A stretch of DNA of 63,631 nucleotides from Amycolatopsis coloradensis (GTDB lineage: Bacteria; Actinomycetota; Actinomycetes; Mycobacteriales; Pseudonocardiaceae). Under the pieces are notes generated by a model. It ran no database searches. It was not told the origin of the DNA and worked only from the letters and a program-made list of their open reading frames with translations. The stretch is from contig NZ_CP150484.1 of the NCBI RefSeq assembly GCF_037997115.1, positions 5,637,030 through 5,700,660 on the forward strand, read 5' to 3'. How positions within the stretch are numbered: position 1 is the stretch's first letter; each line of letters opens with the position of its first letter. The position numbers and the translations under genes were made by a program. This document shows positions 1 through 9,069 of this stretch, piece by piece.

Positions 1-10
1 GCGGCTGCGC

Positions 11-57
11 GTGAAGGCCCCCTTCCCTCGGCTCAGCCGAGGAAACTCGACCTTCAC
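11..57. repeat. Dispersed palindromic repeat, family A copy 1
   Basis: The element begins with GTGAAGG and ends with CCTTCAC, with an inner CCTCGGCTCAGCCGAGG hairpin. The same outer motif recurs at 36248-36300, 37991-38037 and, degenerate, at 44921-44966 and 57723-57780, always between genes. It may act as a transcription terminator or be a non-autonomous mobile element; sequence alone does not decide. Confidence 0.6.
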
Positions 58-66
58 ACCTTCCCC

Positions 67-120
67 GTACATGGAGGCCCTCTCCCGTGCGCTTAGGTAC
101 AGGAAGGGGGCTTCATGTAC
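67..120. repeat. Dispersed GTACA-bounded palindrome, family B copy 1
   Basis: The segment starts and ends with GTAC and its arms read GTACATGGAGGCCC and GGGGGCTTCATGTAC, so it folds back on itself. Shorter relatives lie at 57502-57530 and 57820-57848. It adjoins the family A copy just upstream, so the window start is a repeat cluster rather than a gene. Confidence 0.55.
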
Positions 121-157
121 GGGGGAAGGCGAGACCCTGCACCGAACCGGCGGTCTC

Positions 158-245
158 GCGTGACTGGATGGACGACACGGCCCGGACTTCGCCGAGAGTC
201 GTCCATCCCCACAAGCGTGTCGTCCGTCCGGCGTGATCGGACGGC
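158..245. repeat. Dispersed repeat, family D copy 1 (GATGGACGACAC units)
   Basis: A unit containing GTGACTGGATGGACGACAC at 158-178 is followed by inverted units containing GTGTCGTCC near 213-240. The first unit is identical over 21 bases to 30169-30189, about 30 kb away, and the GAGAG-CGTCC sequence after it is also shared. The region upstream of the alpha-galactosidase gene (1-320) holds only these repeats and no other gene. Confidence 0.55.
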
Positions 246-320
246 CCACTCACGAAACCCGATGTACCGCCGAGCGGGAGCCCTCTGGCCGCCGCCACCG
301 TTCGGCGCCAGGATGGCCCC

Positions 321-2426
321 GTGGCCGAGATCGTTTTCGACGAGAACACCCGTTCCTGGCTCATCGGCACGGCATCCACGAGTTACGCGCTCAGGCTGAC
401 CGAGGACGACACGCCCTCCCACGTCTACTGGGGTCCCGCACTCACCGCAGACCAGGTCACCGAAATCCTGCCCCGGACCAAAGAACGCTGGGACGCCTTC
501 AACGATCCCAACGAGGGACTCGACGAACTCGCCGCCGACGGCGGCACCCGGTACTGGACCCCCGCCCTCCAGGTCCGGTTCGCCGACGGGACCCGGCCCC
601 TCGAATGGCGCTACCTCGGCCATGACATCGACGGCGGACAGTTGCGCGTCCGGTTCCGCGATCGCCACTACCCCCTCCGGATCACGCTCGGCTACCGCGT
701 CCCGGCAGGCACCGACGTCATCGAGCGCTGGACCGAACTCGGCCACGACGGCACGGACGGCCCGATCGAGATCATCCGGGCCGACTCGGCGACCTGGGTC
801 GTGCCGGTCCGGCCGGACTACCGGATCAGCCACGTCACCGGCCGCTGGGCAGCCGAAAGCCAACTGCTCCGCGAGCCCGTCCCCCACGGCGAAACGACGT
901 TCGGCAGCAGGCGCGGCATCACGAGCCATCACGCCAATCCGTGGGTGATGCTCGACGACGGCGAAACTACAGAGCGGCACGGCGAGGTCTACAGCGCCGT
1001 GCTCGCGTGGAGCGGTTCGTGGCGGATCACCACCACCCGATCGTCCACCGGCCGCCTCACCGTGACCGGCGGTTTCGGCCAAGACGGCGTCATCCCCCGG
1101 CTCGCGCCCGGCGACACGCTCACCACGCCGGTTTTCGCCGGGCTGTACACCGGCGGCGGATTCGGTGCCGCGAGCCGCGCCTGGCACGCGTACACGATCG
1201 ACCATGTCCTCCCGCATCCCGGCGAGCTTCGGCCGGTGCTCTACAACTCCTGGGAGGCAACGGGATTCGGCGTCAACGACGCGGGACAACGCGCGCTCGC
1301 GAAAAGGGCGGCATCGCTCGGCGTGGAACTGTTCGTGGTGGACGACGGCTGGTTCGGTGCCCGGAGCGGCGACCACGCCGGCCTCGGCGACTGGCAGGTC
1401 AACCGGGACAAGTTCCCCGACGGCCTCGAACCGCTCGTCGGCGAAGTGCACCGCCTCGGCATGAAGTTCGGGCTCTGGGTCGAACCCGAAATGGTCAATC
1501 CGGACAGCGATCTCCACCGGGCCCACCCCGACTGGGTCCTCCATCATCCACATCGGACTCGGTCGGAGCTCCGGCGGCAACTGGTCCTCAACTTCGCCCG
1601 CCCGGACGTCGCCGAGTGGGCGTTCGGCACGCTCGACTCCCTCGTCGGCGCACACGGGATCGACTTCCTGAAATGGGACATGAACCGCCCGTTCAGCGAG
1701 GCGGGCTGGCCGGCCGACAGCGATCCGGACAGGCTTTGGGTGGAGCACACCCGCTCGGTCTACGCGATCATGGACCGCCTGCGCGCCCGCCATCCCGGGC
1801 TGCGGATCGAGGCGTGCAGCGGCGGTGGCGGCCGGATCGATCTCGGGATCATGGCCAGGGCGGACCAGGTCTGGACTTCCGACAACACCGACGCGCTCGA
1901 CCGGCTCGTCATCCAGCACGGCTACGGCCAGGTGTACCCGGCGCGGGCGATGTCGGCGTGGGTCACCGACGATCCCAACTTCGTCACCGGGCGATCCACG
2001 CCGCTGCGCTTCCGGTTCCACGTCGCGATGGCCGGGGTGCTCGGCATCGGCGGCGACATCGTGAGGTGGTCCGAGGAGGAGCTGGCCCACGCGCGCGAAC
2101 AGATCGCGCTGTACAAGGAGATCCGGCCCATCGTCCAGCACGGCAGGCTCCATCGTCTCGTGCCGCCTGCCACCGATGGCGTCTCCGCGCTGCAGTACGT
2201 GGCGGCCGACGGTGGACGCGCGGTGGTGTTCGTGTTCCGGCAAGCGGCACATTTCCACACTCACGAAAGATCGGTCCGGCTCGACGGACTCGACCCCTCC
2301 GCCCGCTACCGCGACGAGGACACCGGAAAGGTGTGGCACGGTGTCTCGCTCCTGGCACACGGCCTGTTCCCGGGTTTGCCGGAGGGCGACTTCGCCAGCG
2401 TCGTGATCCGGCTGAAGAAGCTCTGA
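321..2426 (+). CDS. Alpha-galactosidase, glycoside hydrolase family 36
   Basis: Predicted to release terminal alpha-linked galactose from oligosaccharides such as raffinose or melibiose, in the cytoplasm since no signal peptide is present. The 701-residue length is normal for GH36. The retaining catalytic pair is visible: the nucleophile Asp453 in FLKWDMNR and the acid/base Asp521 in SDNTDALDRL, with the family segments VVDDGWFGAR and CSGGGGRID nearby. The GTG start is preceded by AGGA at 310-313. A sugar ABC importer follows 138 bases downstream, which suggests uptake of an alpha-galactoside followed by intracellular hydrolysis. No cognate regulator lies in the window. Substrate is inferred from the family only. 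Confidence 0.93.
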   Translation: MAEIVFDENTRSWLIGTASTSYALRLTEDDTPSHVYWGPALTADQVTEILPRTKERWDAFNDPNEGLDELAADGGTRYWTPALQVRFADGTRPLEWRYLGHDIDGGQLRVRFRDRHYPLRITLGYRVPAGTDVIERWTELGHDGTDGPIEIIRADSATWVVPVRPDYRISHVTGRWAAESQLLREPVPHGETTFGSRRGITSHHANPWVMLDDGETTERHGEVYSAVLAWSGSWRITTTRSSTGRLTVTGGFGQDGVIPRLAPGDTLTTPVFAGLYTGGGFGAASRAWHAYTIDHVLPHPGELRPVLYNSWEATGFGVNDAGQRALAKRAASLGVELFVVDDGWFGARSGDHAGLGDWQVNRDKFPDGLEPLVGEVHRLGMKFGLWVEPEMVNPDSDLHRAHPDWVLHHPHRTRSELRRQLVLNFARPDVAEWAFGTLDSLVGAHGIDFLKWDMNRPFSEAGWPADSDPDRLWVEHTRSVYAIMDRLRARHPGLRIEACSGGGGRIDLGIMARADQVWTSDNTDALDRLVIQHGYGQVYPARAMSAWVTDDPNFVTGRSTPLRFRFHVAMAGVLGIGGDIVRWSEEELAHAREQIALYKEIRPIVQHGRLHRLVPPATDGVSALQYVAADGGRAVVFVFRQAAHFHTHERSVRLDGLDPSARYRDEDTGKVWHGVSLLAHGLFPGLPEGDFASVVIRLKKL

Positions 2427-2433
2427 GCTGCCA

Positions 2434-2450
2434 GATAGATCAGATGTATC
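2434..2450. promoter_or_regulatory. Candidate operator dyad, copy 1, upstream of sugar ABC operon
   Basis: GATAGATC-A-GATGTATC is a 17-base dyad with seven of eight positions symmetric. A related sequence, ACATCCGATCGAATG, lies at 2501-2515 and matches the reverse complement of this dyad at 11 of 14 positions. LacI- or GntR-type regulators commonly bind such pairs near sugar operons; the regulator is not in the window. Confidence 0.35.
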
Positions 2451-2497
2451 ACCCCTTTTCGGCGCATTTGAGCCACAGAAGCCGCTTGACATCACTC

Positions 2498-2527
2498 TAG
2501 ACATCCGATCGAATGCCGTCGTATATG
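2498..2527 (+). promoter_or_regulatory. Candidate promoter with second operator dyad for the sugar ABC operon
   Basis: TAGACA (2498-2503) and TATATG (2522-2527) are spaced by 18 bases and resemble sigma-70 type -35 and -10 boxes. An alternative -35 is TTGACA at 2486-2491. The imperfect palindrome CATCCGATCGAATG at 2502-2515 occupies the spacer, where a repressor would block polymerase. Confidence 0.4.
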
Positions 2528-2564
2528 AGACGCCGTGCATCGCCGCGAGAAGGGTGACTGGGGC

Positions 2565-3836
2565 ATGAGAAGGTCCTTCGCGTTGGGAGCCGCACTACTC
2601 CTCGCCGCGAGCCTCACCGGATGCACCGTCGGCGGCGGGACGAACGCCTCCGGCGGCGAGATCACCTTCCTGACGTTCGAGACGCCGAACCTCCCACCGT
2701 CCTATTGGGACTCCGCCATCAAACGCGTCACCGACCGCGATCCCGGCCTGAGCGTGAAGAAACTGGTCGCCCCGTCGACCGACCGCACCGGCTACGCCAA
2801 GCAGCTGTTGCAGTCCGGCCAGTTCCCCGACGTCGCGATCGCCGTGGACTCCGCCGGTTTCGCCGAATCGGGCAACCTCTACGCGTGGACACCCGAGGAG
2901 CTCAAGGACTTCCAGTTCCCGGCGGCCAACCCGATCAAGGGCGGACACCATCAGCTGCCCGCCAACACCCAGACCATCCCGCCGATCTACTACAACAAGA
3001 AGCTCTTCGCCGACGCCGGGATCACGTCGACGCCGAAGACGTGGAACGAACTCCTCGCCGCGTCGGAGAAACTGAAGGCGAAGGGCATCACCCCGTTCAC
3101 CATCGGCGGCGGCAAGGAAGGGTTCCCGTCCGCGATGCTGCTGGACGGCTTGGTCAGCGTCGACGTCTACGGCAGGACACCGGACTGGCTGTCCCAGCGC
3201 CGGGCCGACCAGATCAAGTTCACGGATCCGGCCTTCCAGCAGGCATTCGGCAAGTTCGCCGACCTGGTGGCCAAGGGCTACCTCGACAAGACCCAGGTCG
3301 CGCGGGACTACTCGGCGACCGAGGCGGCGTTCCTCAACGGTGAAGGCGCCATGTATCCGATGGGCAACTGGTTCGCCGCCAGTGCCGACGCCAAGAAGCC
3401 GCCGTTCGAGATCGGCGTCTTCAATTTCCCCTCCGAGGACGGGAAACTTGTCGTGCCCGCCTACACCGGCGGCGGCATCGTCGTCAACGCCAAATCGCGG
3501 AACCTCGACGCGGCAAGGAAGTTCGCGCTCGCGTTCCAACTCGACAAGGAGCAGATCGACGCCTCGGTCAAGGCCGATGGCCTGTTCCCCGCGATCAAGG
3601 GATACACGCCGCCCTCCGACGTCGGCCCGGTTTTCAAGGCGGGCTACGACCTGTACCGGGAAGCCGTCGCGAAGAACGCGATCGTGAACGCCTTCAGCTG
3701 GGAAACCGCGGACGACGGGCTCCTGCCGGGGATGAAGGACAAGGTCTACCAGGCCGCGCAGGACGTCATCACCGGCCGCAAAACGGTGGCCGACGCGTGC
3801 GCGTTCCTGGACACCGAATGGGCGAAGGCACGCTGA
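2565..3836 (+). CDS. Sugar ABC transporter substrate-binding lipoprotein
   Basis: Extracytoplasmic solute-binding protein of the carbohydrate (family 1) class, anchored to the membrane by a lipid. The N-terminus has Arg-Arg, a hydrophobic stretch and the lipobox LTGC at about residues 17-20, so Cys20 should be acylated. The mature part has the lengths and segments usual for maltose/oligosaccharide binders (423 residues). I chose the ATG at 2565 over the GTG at 2535 because GAGAAGGG sits just upstream and the signal peptide then starts normally. Two permeases follow after 7 bases. No ATPase is encoded here, so the system probably borrows a shared MsiK-like ATPase, which is usual in actinomycetes. 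Confidence 0.9.
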   Translation: MRRSFALGAALLLAASLTGCTVGGGTNASGGEITFLTFETPNLPPSYWDSAIKRVTDRDPGLSVKKLVAPSTDRTGYAKQLLQSGQFPDVAIAVDSAGFAESGNLYAWTPEELKDFQFPAANPIKGGHHQLPANTQTIPPIYYNKKLFADAGITSTPKTWNELLAASEKLKAKGITPFTIGGGKEGFPSAMLLDGLVSVDVYGRTPDWLSQRRADQIKFTDPAFQQAFGKFADLVAKGYLDKTQVARDYSATEAAFLNGEGAMYPMGNWFAASADAKKPPFEIGVFNFPSEDGKLVVPAYTGGGIVVNAKSRNLDAARKFALAFQLDKEQIDASVKADGLFPAIKGYTPPSDVGPVFKAGYDLYREAVAKNAIVNAFSWETADDGLLPGMKDKVYQAAQDVITGRKTVADACAFLDTEWAKAR

Positions 3837-3843
3837 CACCACG

Positions 3844-4731
3844 ATGGGGAGAAAACCGATCCTGCCGCGGGTGTGGCATTTCGCCTCGTTCGGCGCGCCC
3901 GGAGTCGTCATCTACCTCTGCTTCGTCATGGCGCCGATCCTCATCAGCTTCGGCTACAGCCTGACGAACCACAATCCGTTCAACCCGCCCGCGGAATTCG
4001 TGGGCCTCGAGAACTACCGGTCGCTGTTCCAGGACGAACAGTTCCTGACCGCGCTGCGCGTCACGACGATCCTGACCGTGATCGTCGTGGTCGTCCCGAA
4101 CGTGCTGGGGCTCGGCGTCGCGTTGCTGCTCGACCGGAAAGGCTGGCTGTACAACGTTTTGCGGAGCGTGTTCTTCACGCCCGTGATCCTCAGCTCCGTC
4201 GTGGTGAGCATCATCTGGACGAAACTGCTCGACGACCGGGGCCCGGTCAACGACGCGCTCCGCGCCCTCGGCGTCGAGCACCCGCCGGGCTGGCTTTCGG
4301 ATCCTGATCTCGCGCTGTACTCGGTCGCGTCGATCGTGTGCTGGCAGATGCTGGGATTCTGCGTGGTCGTGTATCTCGCGGGCCTGCAAGGTGTCCCGGC
4401 CGAACTGCTGGAGGCCGCGGAGATCGACGGCGCCGGACCGGTCCGCCGGTTCCGCGCGGTGACCTGGCCGCTGCTCGCGCCGTCGCTGACGATCAACACC
4501 GTCGTCCTGCTGATCTCGGCGTTCAAGACCTACGACTACGTCAAGGTGGTCACCAACGGCGGGCCGGGTTCGGGGACCACGGCCACCATCGCGTTCGACG
4601 TCCTCGCCACCGGCCTCGACGCGAACCACGTCGGCTACGCGTCCGCGATGGCCGTGGTGATGCTGGTGATCGTGGCGGCCCTGACCACGATCGTGCTGCG
4701 GTTCCTGCGGCGGCGGGAGGTGGACCTGTGA
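3844..4731 (+). CDS. Sugar ABC transporter permease (MalF type)
   Basis: Integral membrane permease subunit of a carbohydrate importer, 295 residues with about six transmembrane segments. The EAA loop that contacts the ATPase reads ELLEAAEIDGAGPVRRFRAV, as expected for binding-protein-dependent transport permeases. It begins 7 bases after the binding-protein stop and its last four bases overlap the start of the next permease, so the three genes form one transcription unit. The transported sugar is likely an alpha-galactoside, inferred from the upstream hydrolase. Confidence 0.93.
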   Translation: MGRKPILPRVWHFASFGAPGVVIYLCFVMAPILISFGYSLTNHNPFNPPAEFVGLENYRSLFQDEQFLTALRVTTILTVIVVVVPNVLGLGVALLLDRKGWLYNVLRSVFFTPVILSSVVVSIIWTKLLDDRGPVNDALRALGVEHPPGWLSDPDLALYSVASIVCWQMLGFCVVVYLAGLQGVPAELLEAAEIDGAGPVRRFRAVTWPLLAPSLTINTVVLLISAFKTYDYVKVVTNGGPGSGTTATIAFDVLATGLDANHVGYASAMAVVMLVIVAALTTIVLRFLRRREVDL

Positions 4732-5546
4732 CCACGAAACTCCGGCCCGCCGCGGCGATCCTGGCGAGCGCGCTCTTCGCCGTGCCGCTGTACTACGTGC
4801 TCGTCAACGTCTTCAAACCCGGCGACCAGATCGCCCAGGAGCCGGCGTCGGTCCCGCTGCCACCGACGCTGACCAACATCCACGCCGTCCTCACGCGGCC
4901 CGACGGCCTGTTCTGGGTGAGCCTGGCGAACAGCCTGCTCGTCACCCTGCTGTCGATCATCGTGCTGACCGTGCTCTCGGCCATGCTCGGGCACTACCTG
5001 GCACGTTCCGGCAAGCGATGGACCAAGGTGCTCGCGCTGATCCTGTTGGCCGGCTTGATGATCCCGCCGCAGGTGATCCTCATCCCGGTCACCGAGGTGC
5101 TGCGGCTGACCGGGTTGATGGCGACGATCCAGGGCTTGGTGCTGTTCAACGTCGGCTACTACGTGCCGTTCGGAGTCTTCGTGTTCACCGGATTCATCCG
5201 CGGGGTGCCGGTGGAACTCGAGGAAGCCGCGCTGCTCGACGGCGCTAGCCGGACGCAGGTGTTCTGGCGGATCGTGTTCCCGCTGCTGCGCCCGGCCACG
5301 GCGAGTGTGCTGATCTTCCTCGGGGTGTGGATCTGGAACGACTTCATCGACCCGTTGATCATCCTCGGGCCCAGCCAGGGCACGACGATCACCACCGGGA
5401 TCTACCGCTCGATCGGGCAGTACCAGGCGGATCTCGGCAGCGTGTTCGCGCTGATGTTCCTGGCGACGCTTCCGGTGCTGATCTTCTACCTGGCTTTGCA
5501 GAAGCAGTTCGTGAAGGGGCTGACCGGCGGGGCGACCAAGGGCTGA
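4728..5546 (+). CDS. Sugar ABC transporter permease (MalG type)
   Basis: Second membrane subunit of the importer, 272 residues. Its EAA loop reads ELEEAALLDGASRTQVFWRI. The GTG start at 4728 overlaps the preceding stop (GTGA), giving translational coupling; the reading frame is open further upstream but that part is only antisense/out-of-frame sequence of the MalF-type gene. The C-terminal FVKGLTGGATKG matches the MalG-like C-terminus expected for this class. The operon ends here without an ATPase gene. Confidence 0.93.
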   Translation: MTTKLRPAAAILASALFAVPLYYVLVNVFKPGDQIAQEPASVPLPPTLTNIHAVLTRPDGLFWVSLANSLLVTLLSIIVLTVLSAMLGHYLARSGKRWTKVLALILLAGLMIPPQVILIPVTEVLRLTGLMATIQGLVLFNVGYYVPFGVFVFTGFIRGVPVELEEAALLDGASRTQVFWRIVFPLLRPATASVLIFLGVWIWNDFIDPLIILGPSQGTTITTGIYRSIGQYQADLGSVFALMFLATLPVLIFYLALQKQFVKGLTGGATKG

Positions 5547-5575
5547 CCCCCTGCCGCATTCAGTCCTCTAAATGC

Positions 5576-7213
5576 TCAGAGTTCCGTGACCTTGCCCTCG
5601 GCGACTTCCAGCCGCCGCGTCGTCGCCACCGCGTCCAGCATCCGGCGGTCGTGCGTCACCAGCAGCAGCGTCCCCGGATACTCCGCCAGCGCCGACTCCA
5701 GTTGCTCGATCGCGGGCAGGTCGAGGTGGTTCGTCGGCTCGTCGAGCACGAGCAGGTTCACCCCGCGTGCCTGCAGCAGCGCCAGCGCGGACCGGGTCCG
5801 CTCCCCCGGCGACAGCGTGGCCGCGGACCGGAGGACGTGCGCGGCCTTGAGCCCGTACTTCGCCAGCAGCGTCCGCACGTCGGCGTCGGCAAGTTCCGGG
5901 ACCTCGCGGGCGAAGGCCTCGACGAGCGGAAGGTCGCCGAGGAACAGCTTCCGCGCCTGGTCGACCTCACCGACCACGACACCGGAACCGAGTGACACAG
6001 CGCCTTCGTCGGCCGGGACCCGGCCGAGCAACGCCGCGAGCAGCGTCGACTTCCCGGCGCCGTTGGCCCCGGTGATCGCGACCTTGTCCGCCCAGTCGAT
6101 CTGCAGGTCCACCGGGCCGAGGGTGAACTCGCCCCGCCGCACCACCGCGCCGCGCAGGGTCGCCACGACCGCTCCCGCCCGGGGTGCGGCGGCGATCTCC
6201 ATCCGCAGTTCCCATTCCTTGCGCGGTTCCTCGACGACTTCGAGCCGCTCGATCATGCGGTCGGTCTGCCGCGCCTTCGACGCCTGCTTCTCCGTCGCCT
6301 CGCTCCGGAACTTGCGGCCCACCTTGTCGTTGTCGGTGGCCTTGCGCCGGGCGTTCTTGACGCCCTTCTCCATCCACGAACGCTGCATCGCGCCACGCGC
6401 TTCGAGTGAGGCCTTGGTGTTCGCGAACTCCTCGTACTCCTCACGGGCGTGCCGCCGCGCGACGGCGCGTTCCTCCAGGTACGACTCGTACCCGCCACCG
6501 TAGGTCCGCACCTGCTGCTGCGCGTAGTCGAGTTCGACGACGCGGTCCACGGTGCGGGCGAGGAATTCCCGGTCGTGGCTGACCAGCACGGTCCCGGCGC
6601 GCAACCCGGTCACGAACCGTTCGAGCCGTTCCAGCCCGTCGAGGTCGAGGTCGTTGGTCGGCTCGTCGAGCAGGAAGATGTCGTACCGGCTCAGCAGCAG
6701 CGACGCCATCCCCGCTCGGGCCGCCTGCCCGCCCGACAACGACAGCATCGGCTGGTCGAGGTTCACGGCGAGCCCGAGATCCGCGACGATCTCGCCCGCC
6801 CTGTCGTCCAGGTCGGCCCCGCCGAGCGCGAGCCAGCGGTCGAGCGCGAGACCGTACGCGTCGTCCGCGCCGGGTTCGCCCGCGGTGAGCGCTTCGGTGG
6901 CGGCGTCGAGCGCGGCCTGTGCGGCGGTGACGCCGGTGCGCCGGGAGAGGAACGCGCGGACGGACTCACCCTCACGGCGTTCCGGCTCCTGCGGGAGGTG
7001 ACCGACGGTGGCCGTCGGCGGGTTCAGCCGGACGCTGCCCTCTTCCGGCGGGACGAGGCCGCCGAGGGTCTTCAGCAGGGTCGACTTGCCCGCCCCGTTG
7101 ACACCGACGAGACCGATCACTTCGCCGGGCGCGACGACCAGGTCGAGACCGGAGAACAGAACGCGGTCGCCGTGGCCGGCGGCGAGATTCTTGGCAACGA
7201 GTGTGGCGCTCAT
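5576..7213 (-). CDS. ABC-F family ATPase
   Basis: Soluble protein with two fused ATP-binding domains and no membrane segment, 545 residues. Walker A motifs GVNGAGKST and GANGAGKST, signature motifs LSGGQ and LSPGE, and Walker B DEPTNDLDL and DEPTNHLDL are all present, separated by a charged linker. ABC-F proteins act on the ribosome, either as translation factors (EttA/Uup type) or in protecting ribosomes from antibiotics; which applies here cannot be told from motifs. The ATG at 7213 is preferred to one 60 bases upstream because family homology starts at SATLVAKNL. It is transcribed convergently to the sugar operon and stands alone. Confidence 0.93.
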   Translation of the reverse strand: MSATLVAKNLAAGHGDRVLFSGLDLVVAPGEVIGLVGVNGAGKSTLLKTLGGLVPPEEGSVRLNPPTATVGHLPQEPERREGESVRAFLSRRTGVTAAQAALDAATEALTAGEPGADDAYGLALDRWLALGGADLDDRAGEIVADLGLAVNLDQPMLSLSGGQAARAGMASLLLSRYDIFLLDEPTNDLDLDGLERLERFVTGLRAGTVLVSHDREFLARTVDRVVELDYAQQQVRTYGGGYESYLEERAVARRHAREEYEEFANTKASLEARGAMQRSWMEKGVKNARRKATDNDKVGRKFRSEATEKQASKARQTDRMIERLEVVEEPRKEWELRMEIAAAPRAGAVVATLRGAVVRRGEFTLGPVDLQIDWADKVAITGANGAGKSTLLAALLGRVPADEGAVSLGSGVVVGEVDQARKLFLGDLPLVEAFAREVPELADADVRTLLAKYGLKAAHVLRSAATLSPGERTRSALALLQARGVNLLVLDEPTNHLDLPAIEQLESALAEYPGTLLLVTHDRRMLDAVATTRRLEVAEGKVTEL

Positions 7214-7358
7214 GAGATCGGTAAGTCTACGGGGGCCGATTGGACACCTCGTGGTCCCTCGGAAGAGTGGCAAGTATCCAAGCGATCACGGAACGTGGGT
7301 AACCTGGTTGTTCTTCTGGACCCGAACGAATCCCCGAGCATGAGGTCGGTGACAGCAA

Positions 7359-8249
7359 ATGGCGGACTCCGCCACCCCGGTCCCCGTCGTCCACCAGCAG
7401 AAAGGCGGTACCCGTAGGCCGACGTTGAGCAGGCGGCGGGAAGTCGGTCATGCCAGCGCGCGGTCGCTGCTGATGACGATCCTCGGCGAGTACGTCCTGC
7501 CCCGTGACCAAGCGATCTGGACCTCGACGCTGGTCGAGGCGCTGCGCGTGCTGGACATCGAGGAGAAGTCCGCACGGCAGGCGCTGGCCCGTTCCTCCGC
7601 CGAGGGCTGGGTCGTCTCCGAACGCGTCGGACGAAGAGTGCGCTGGTCGCTCACTCCACCCGGCAGGCGCCTCCTGACCGAAGGCGCGGAACGGATCTAC
7701 GCGTTCGGCAACGAGGAGAAGACCTGGGACGATCGCTGGCTGATGCTGATCGTGTCGGTCCCCGAAGCGAAGCGGGATCTCCGGCACAGGCTGCGCACCC
7801 GCCTGACGTGGGCCGGGTTCGGTTCGCCGGTGGCCGGTGTCTGGGTCAGCCCGGATCTCAGCCGCCAACGGGAGGCCCAGCAGATCGTGCAAGAGCTCGG
7901 CCTCGACGCGCAGGCGATGTCGTTCACCGCCGCCTACGGTGACGTCGGCGATCAGGAGACGATGGTCGCGCGGTCCTGGGACCTGAGTGACCTCAAGGAC
8001 CGCTACGAGGACTTCATCGACCGGTTCACCGGTCTGCGCCCCTCCGGTGAACGCGGTGTCCTGCGCGCGCAGACCGAACTCGTCCACGAATGGCGCAGCT
8101 TCCCCTTCCTCGATCCCCGGCTTCCGCTAAAACTTCTCCCCGACGGTTGGAGCGGCGTGCGCGCGGCGGACCTGTTCCACCGCAAGCACGTCGAATGGCG
8201 ACCAGAAGCACAGGCGCAATGGGACGAACTCGTGGGGGCATCGGGCTAG
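7359..8249 (+). CDS. PaaX family transcriptional regulator
   Basis: DNA-binding regulator of 296 residues with an N-terminal winged helix (about residues 30-100, containing SARQALARSSAEGWV) and the PaaX central and C-terminal domains. PaaX of Escherichia coli represses phenylacetate catabolism and responds to phenylacetyl-CoA. Here the gene is followed 35 bases later by an enoyl-CoA hydratase-like gene on the same strand, so the two are probably co-transcribed, and the ligand may be an acyl-CoA. No other phenylacetate gene is nearby, so the pathway remains open. Confidence 0.88.
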   Translation: MADSATPVPVVHQQKGGTRRPTLSRRREVGHASARSLLMTILGEYVLPRDQAIWTSTLVEALRVLDIEEKSARQALARSSAEGWVVSERVGRRVRWSLTPPGRRLLTEGAERIYAFGNEEKTWDDRWLMLIVSVPEAKRDLRHRLRTRLTWAGFGSPVAGVWVSPDLSRQREAQQIVQELGLDAQAMSFTAAYGDVGDQETMVARSWDLSDLKDRYEDFIDRFTGLRPSGERGVLRAQTELVHEWRSFPFLDPRLPLKLLPDGWSGVRAADLFHRKHVEWRPEAQAQWDELVGASG

Positions 8250-8284
8250 GGTCACGGAAAACGACCCATCGGAGGGAACCCGCC

Positions 8285-9064
8285 TTGGCCGCCTCGATCC
8301 GCCTCGACCGTGAAGACGACCTCGCCGTCCTGACCATCGCTTCGCCGCCGCTGAACCTCTACACGGCGGATCTGCAGGCCGAACTGGGCGAGGCGATCGG
8401 TGAACTGGAGGCCACGCCGCCCCGCGCGGCGCTGATCCGCGCCGAAGGGAAGATCGTCAGCGGCGGCGTGGACGTCTCCCTGTTCGACGCCCAGTCGAGC
8501 GCGGCCGAGGCGAAGGTGCTCTTCGACGAGATGCTGGCGATCCCCGACCGGATCGCCGCGCTCCCGTTCCCCACCGTGTTCGCCGCCCACGGCCTGTGCC
8601 TGACGTGGGCGTTCGAGGTCGCGGTCGCCTGCGACCTCATCCTCGCGAGCGAGAAGGCCAAGTTCGGCCTGGTCGAACGGGTCGTCGGCCTGACCCCGAC
8701 CATGGGCGGCACGCAGCGGCTCGCCGCCCGCGCCGGCGTCGGCCGCGCCAAGGAATTCGTGATGACGGGCGCGACCTACGACGCCGCGACACTCGAACGC
8801 TGGAACGTGGTCAACCGGGTGCTCCCGGTGGACGGCTTCGACGAGGCCGCACGCGCCTTCGCGACCGACCTCGCCCAGGGGCCGACAAAGGCGCACGCCG
8901 CCACCAAGAAGGTCCTGGAACACTACGAGCACGGCGGCGTCGCCGAGGCGAATGAACACATCACGACGATCGCCGCCGGGCTCTTCGACACCGAGGACCT
9001 GCGTGCGGCGGTGAAGTCGTTCCTCGCCGACGGTCCCGGGAAGGCGACCTTCACCGGCCGCTGA
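8285..9064 (+). CDS. Enoyl-CoA hydratase/isomerase family protein
   Basis: Crotonase-fold protein of 259 residues that should act on an acyl-CoA thioester. The oxyanion-hole region (SGGVDVSLF) and the segment GLVERVVGLTPTMGGTQRLA are typical of the family. The start is a TTG at 8285 preceded by GGAGGG at 8271-8276; the frame is open further upstream but that stretch overlaps the PaaX gene and shows no homology. The first catalytic glutamate position reads TWAFEVAVACD and the second EKAKFGLVERVVG, so activity is plausible but the exact reaction is unknown. It is probably co-regulated with the upstream PaaX. Confidence 0.85.
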   Translation: MAASIRLDREDDLAVLTIASPPLNLYTADLQAELGEAIGELEATPPRAALIRAEGKIVSGGVDVSLFDAQSSAAEAKVLFDEMLAIPDRIAALPFPTVFAAHGLCLTWAFEVAVACDLILASEKAKFGLVERVVGLTPTMGGTQRLAARAGVGRAKEFVMTGATYDAATLERWNVVNRVLPVDGFDEAARAFATDLAQGPTKAHAATKKVLEHYEHGGVAEANEHITTIAAGLFDTEDLRAAVKSFLADGPGKATFTGR

Positions 9065-9069
9065 GCCGC

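Noticed and set aside
93..2540. 815-codon minus-strand open frame across the alpha-galactosidase gene
   Set aside because: It is the antisense shadow of a GH36 gene with intact catalytic residues; high third-position GC leaves the complementary frame open and its protein is low-complexity Arg/Asp/Val.
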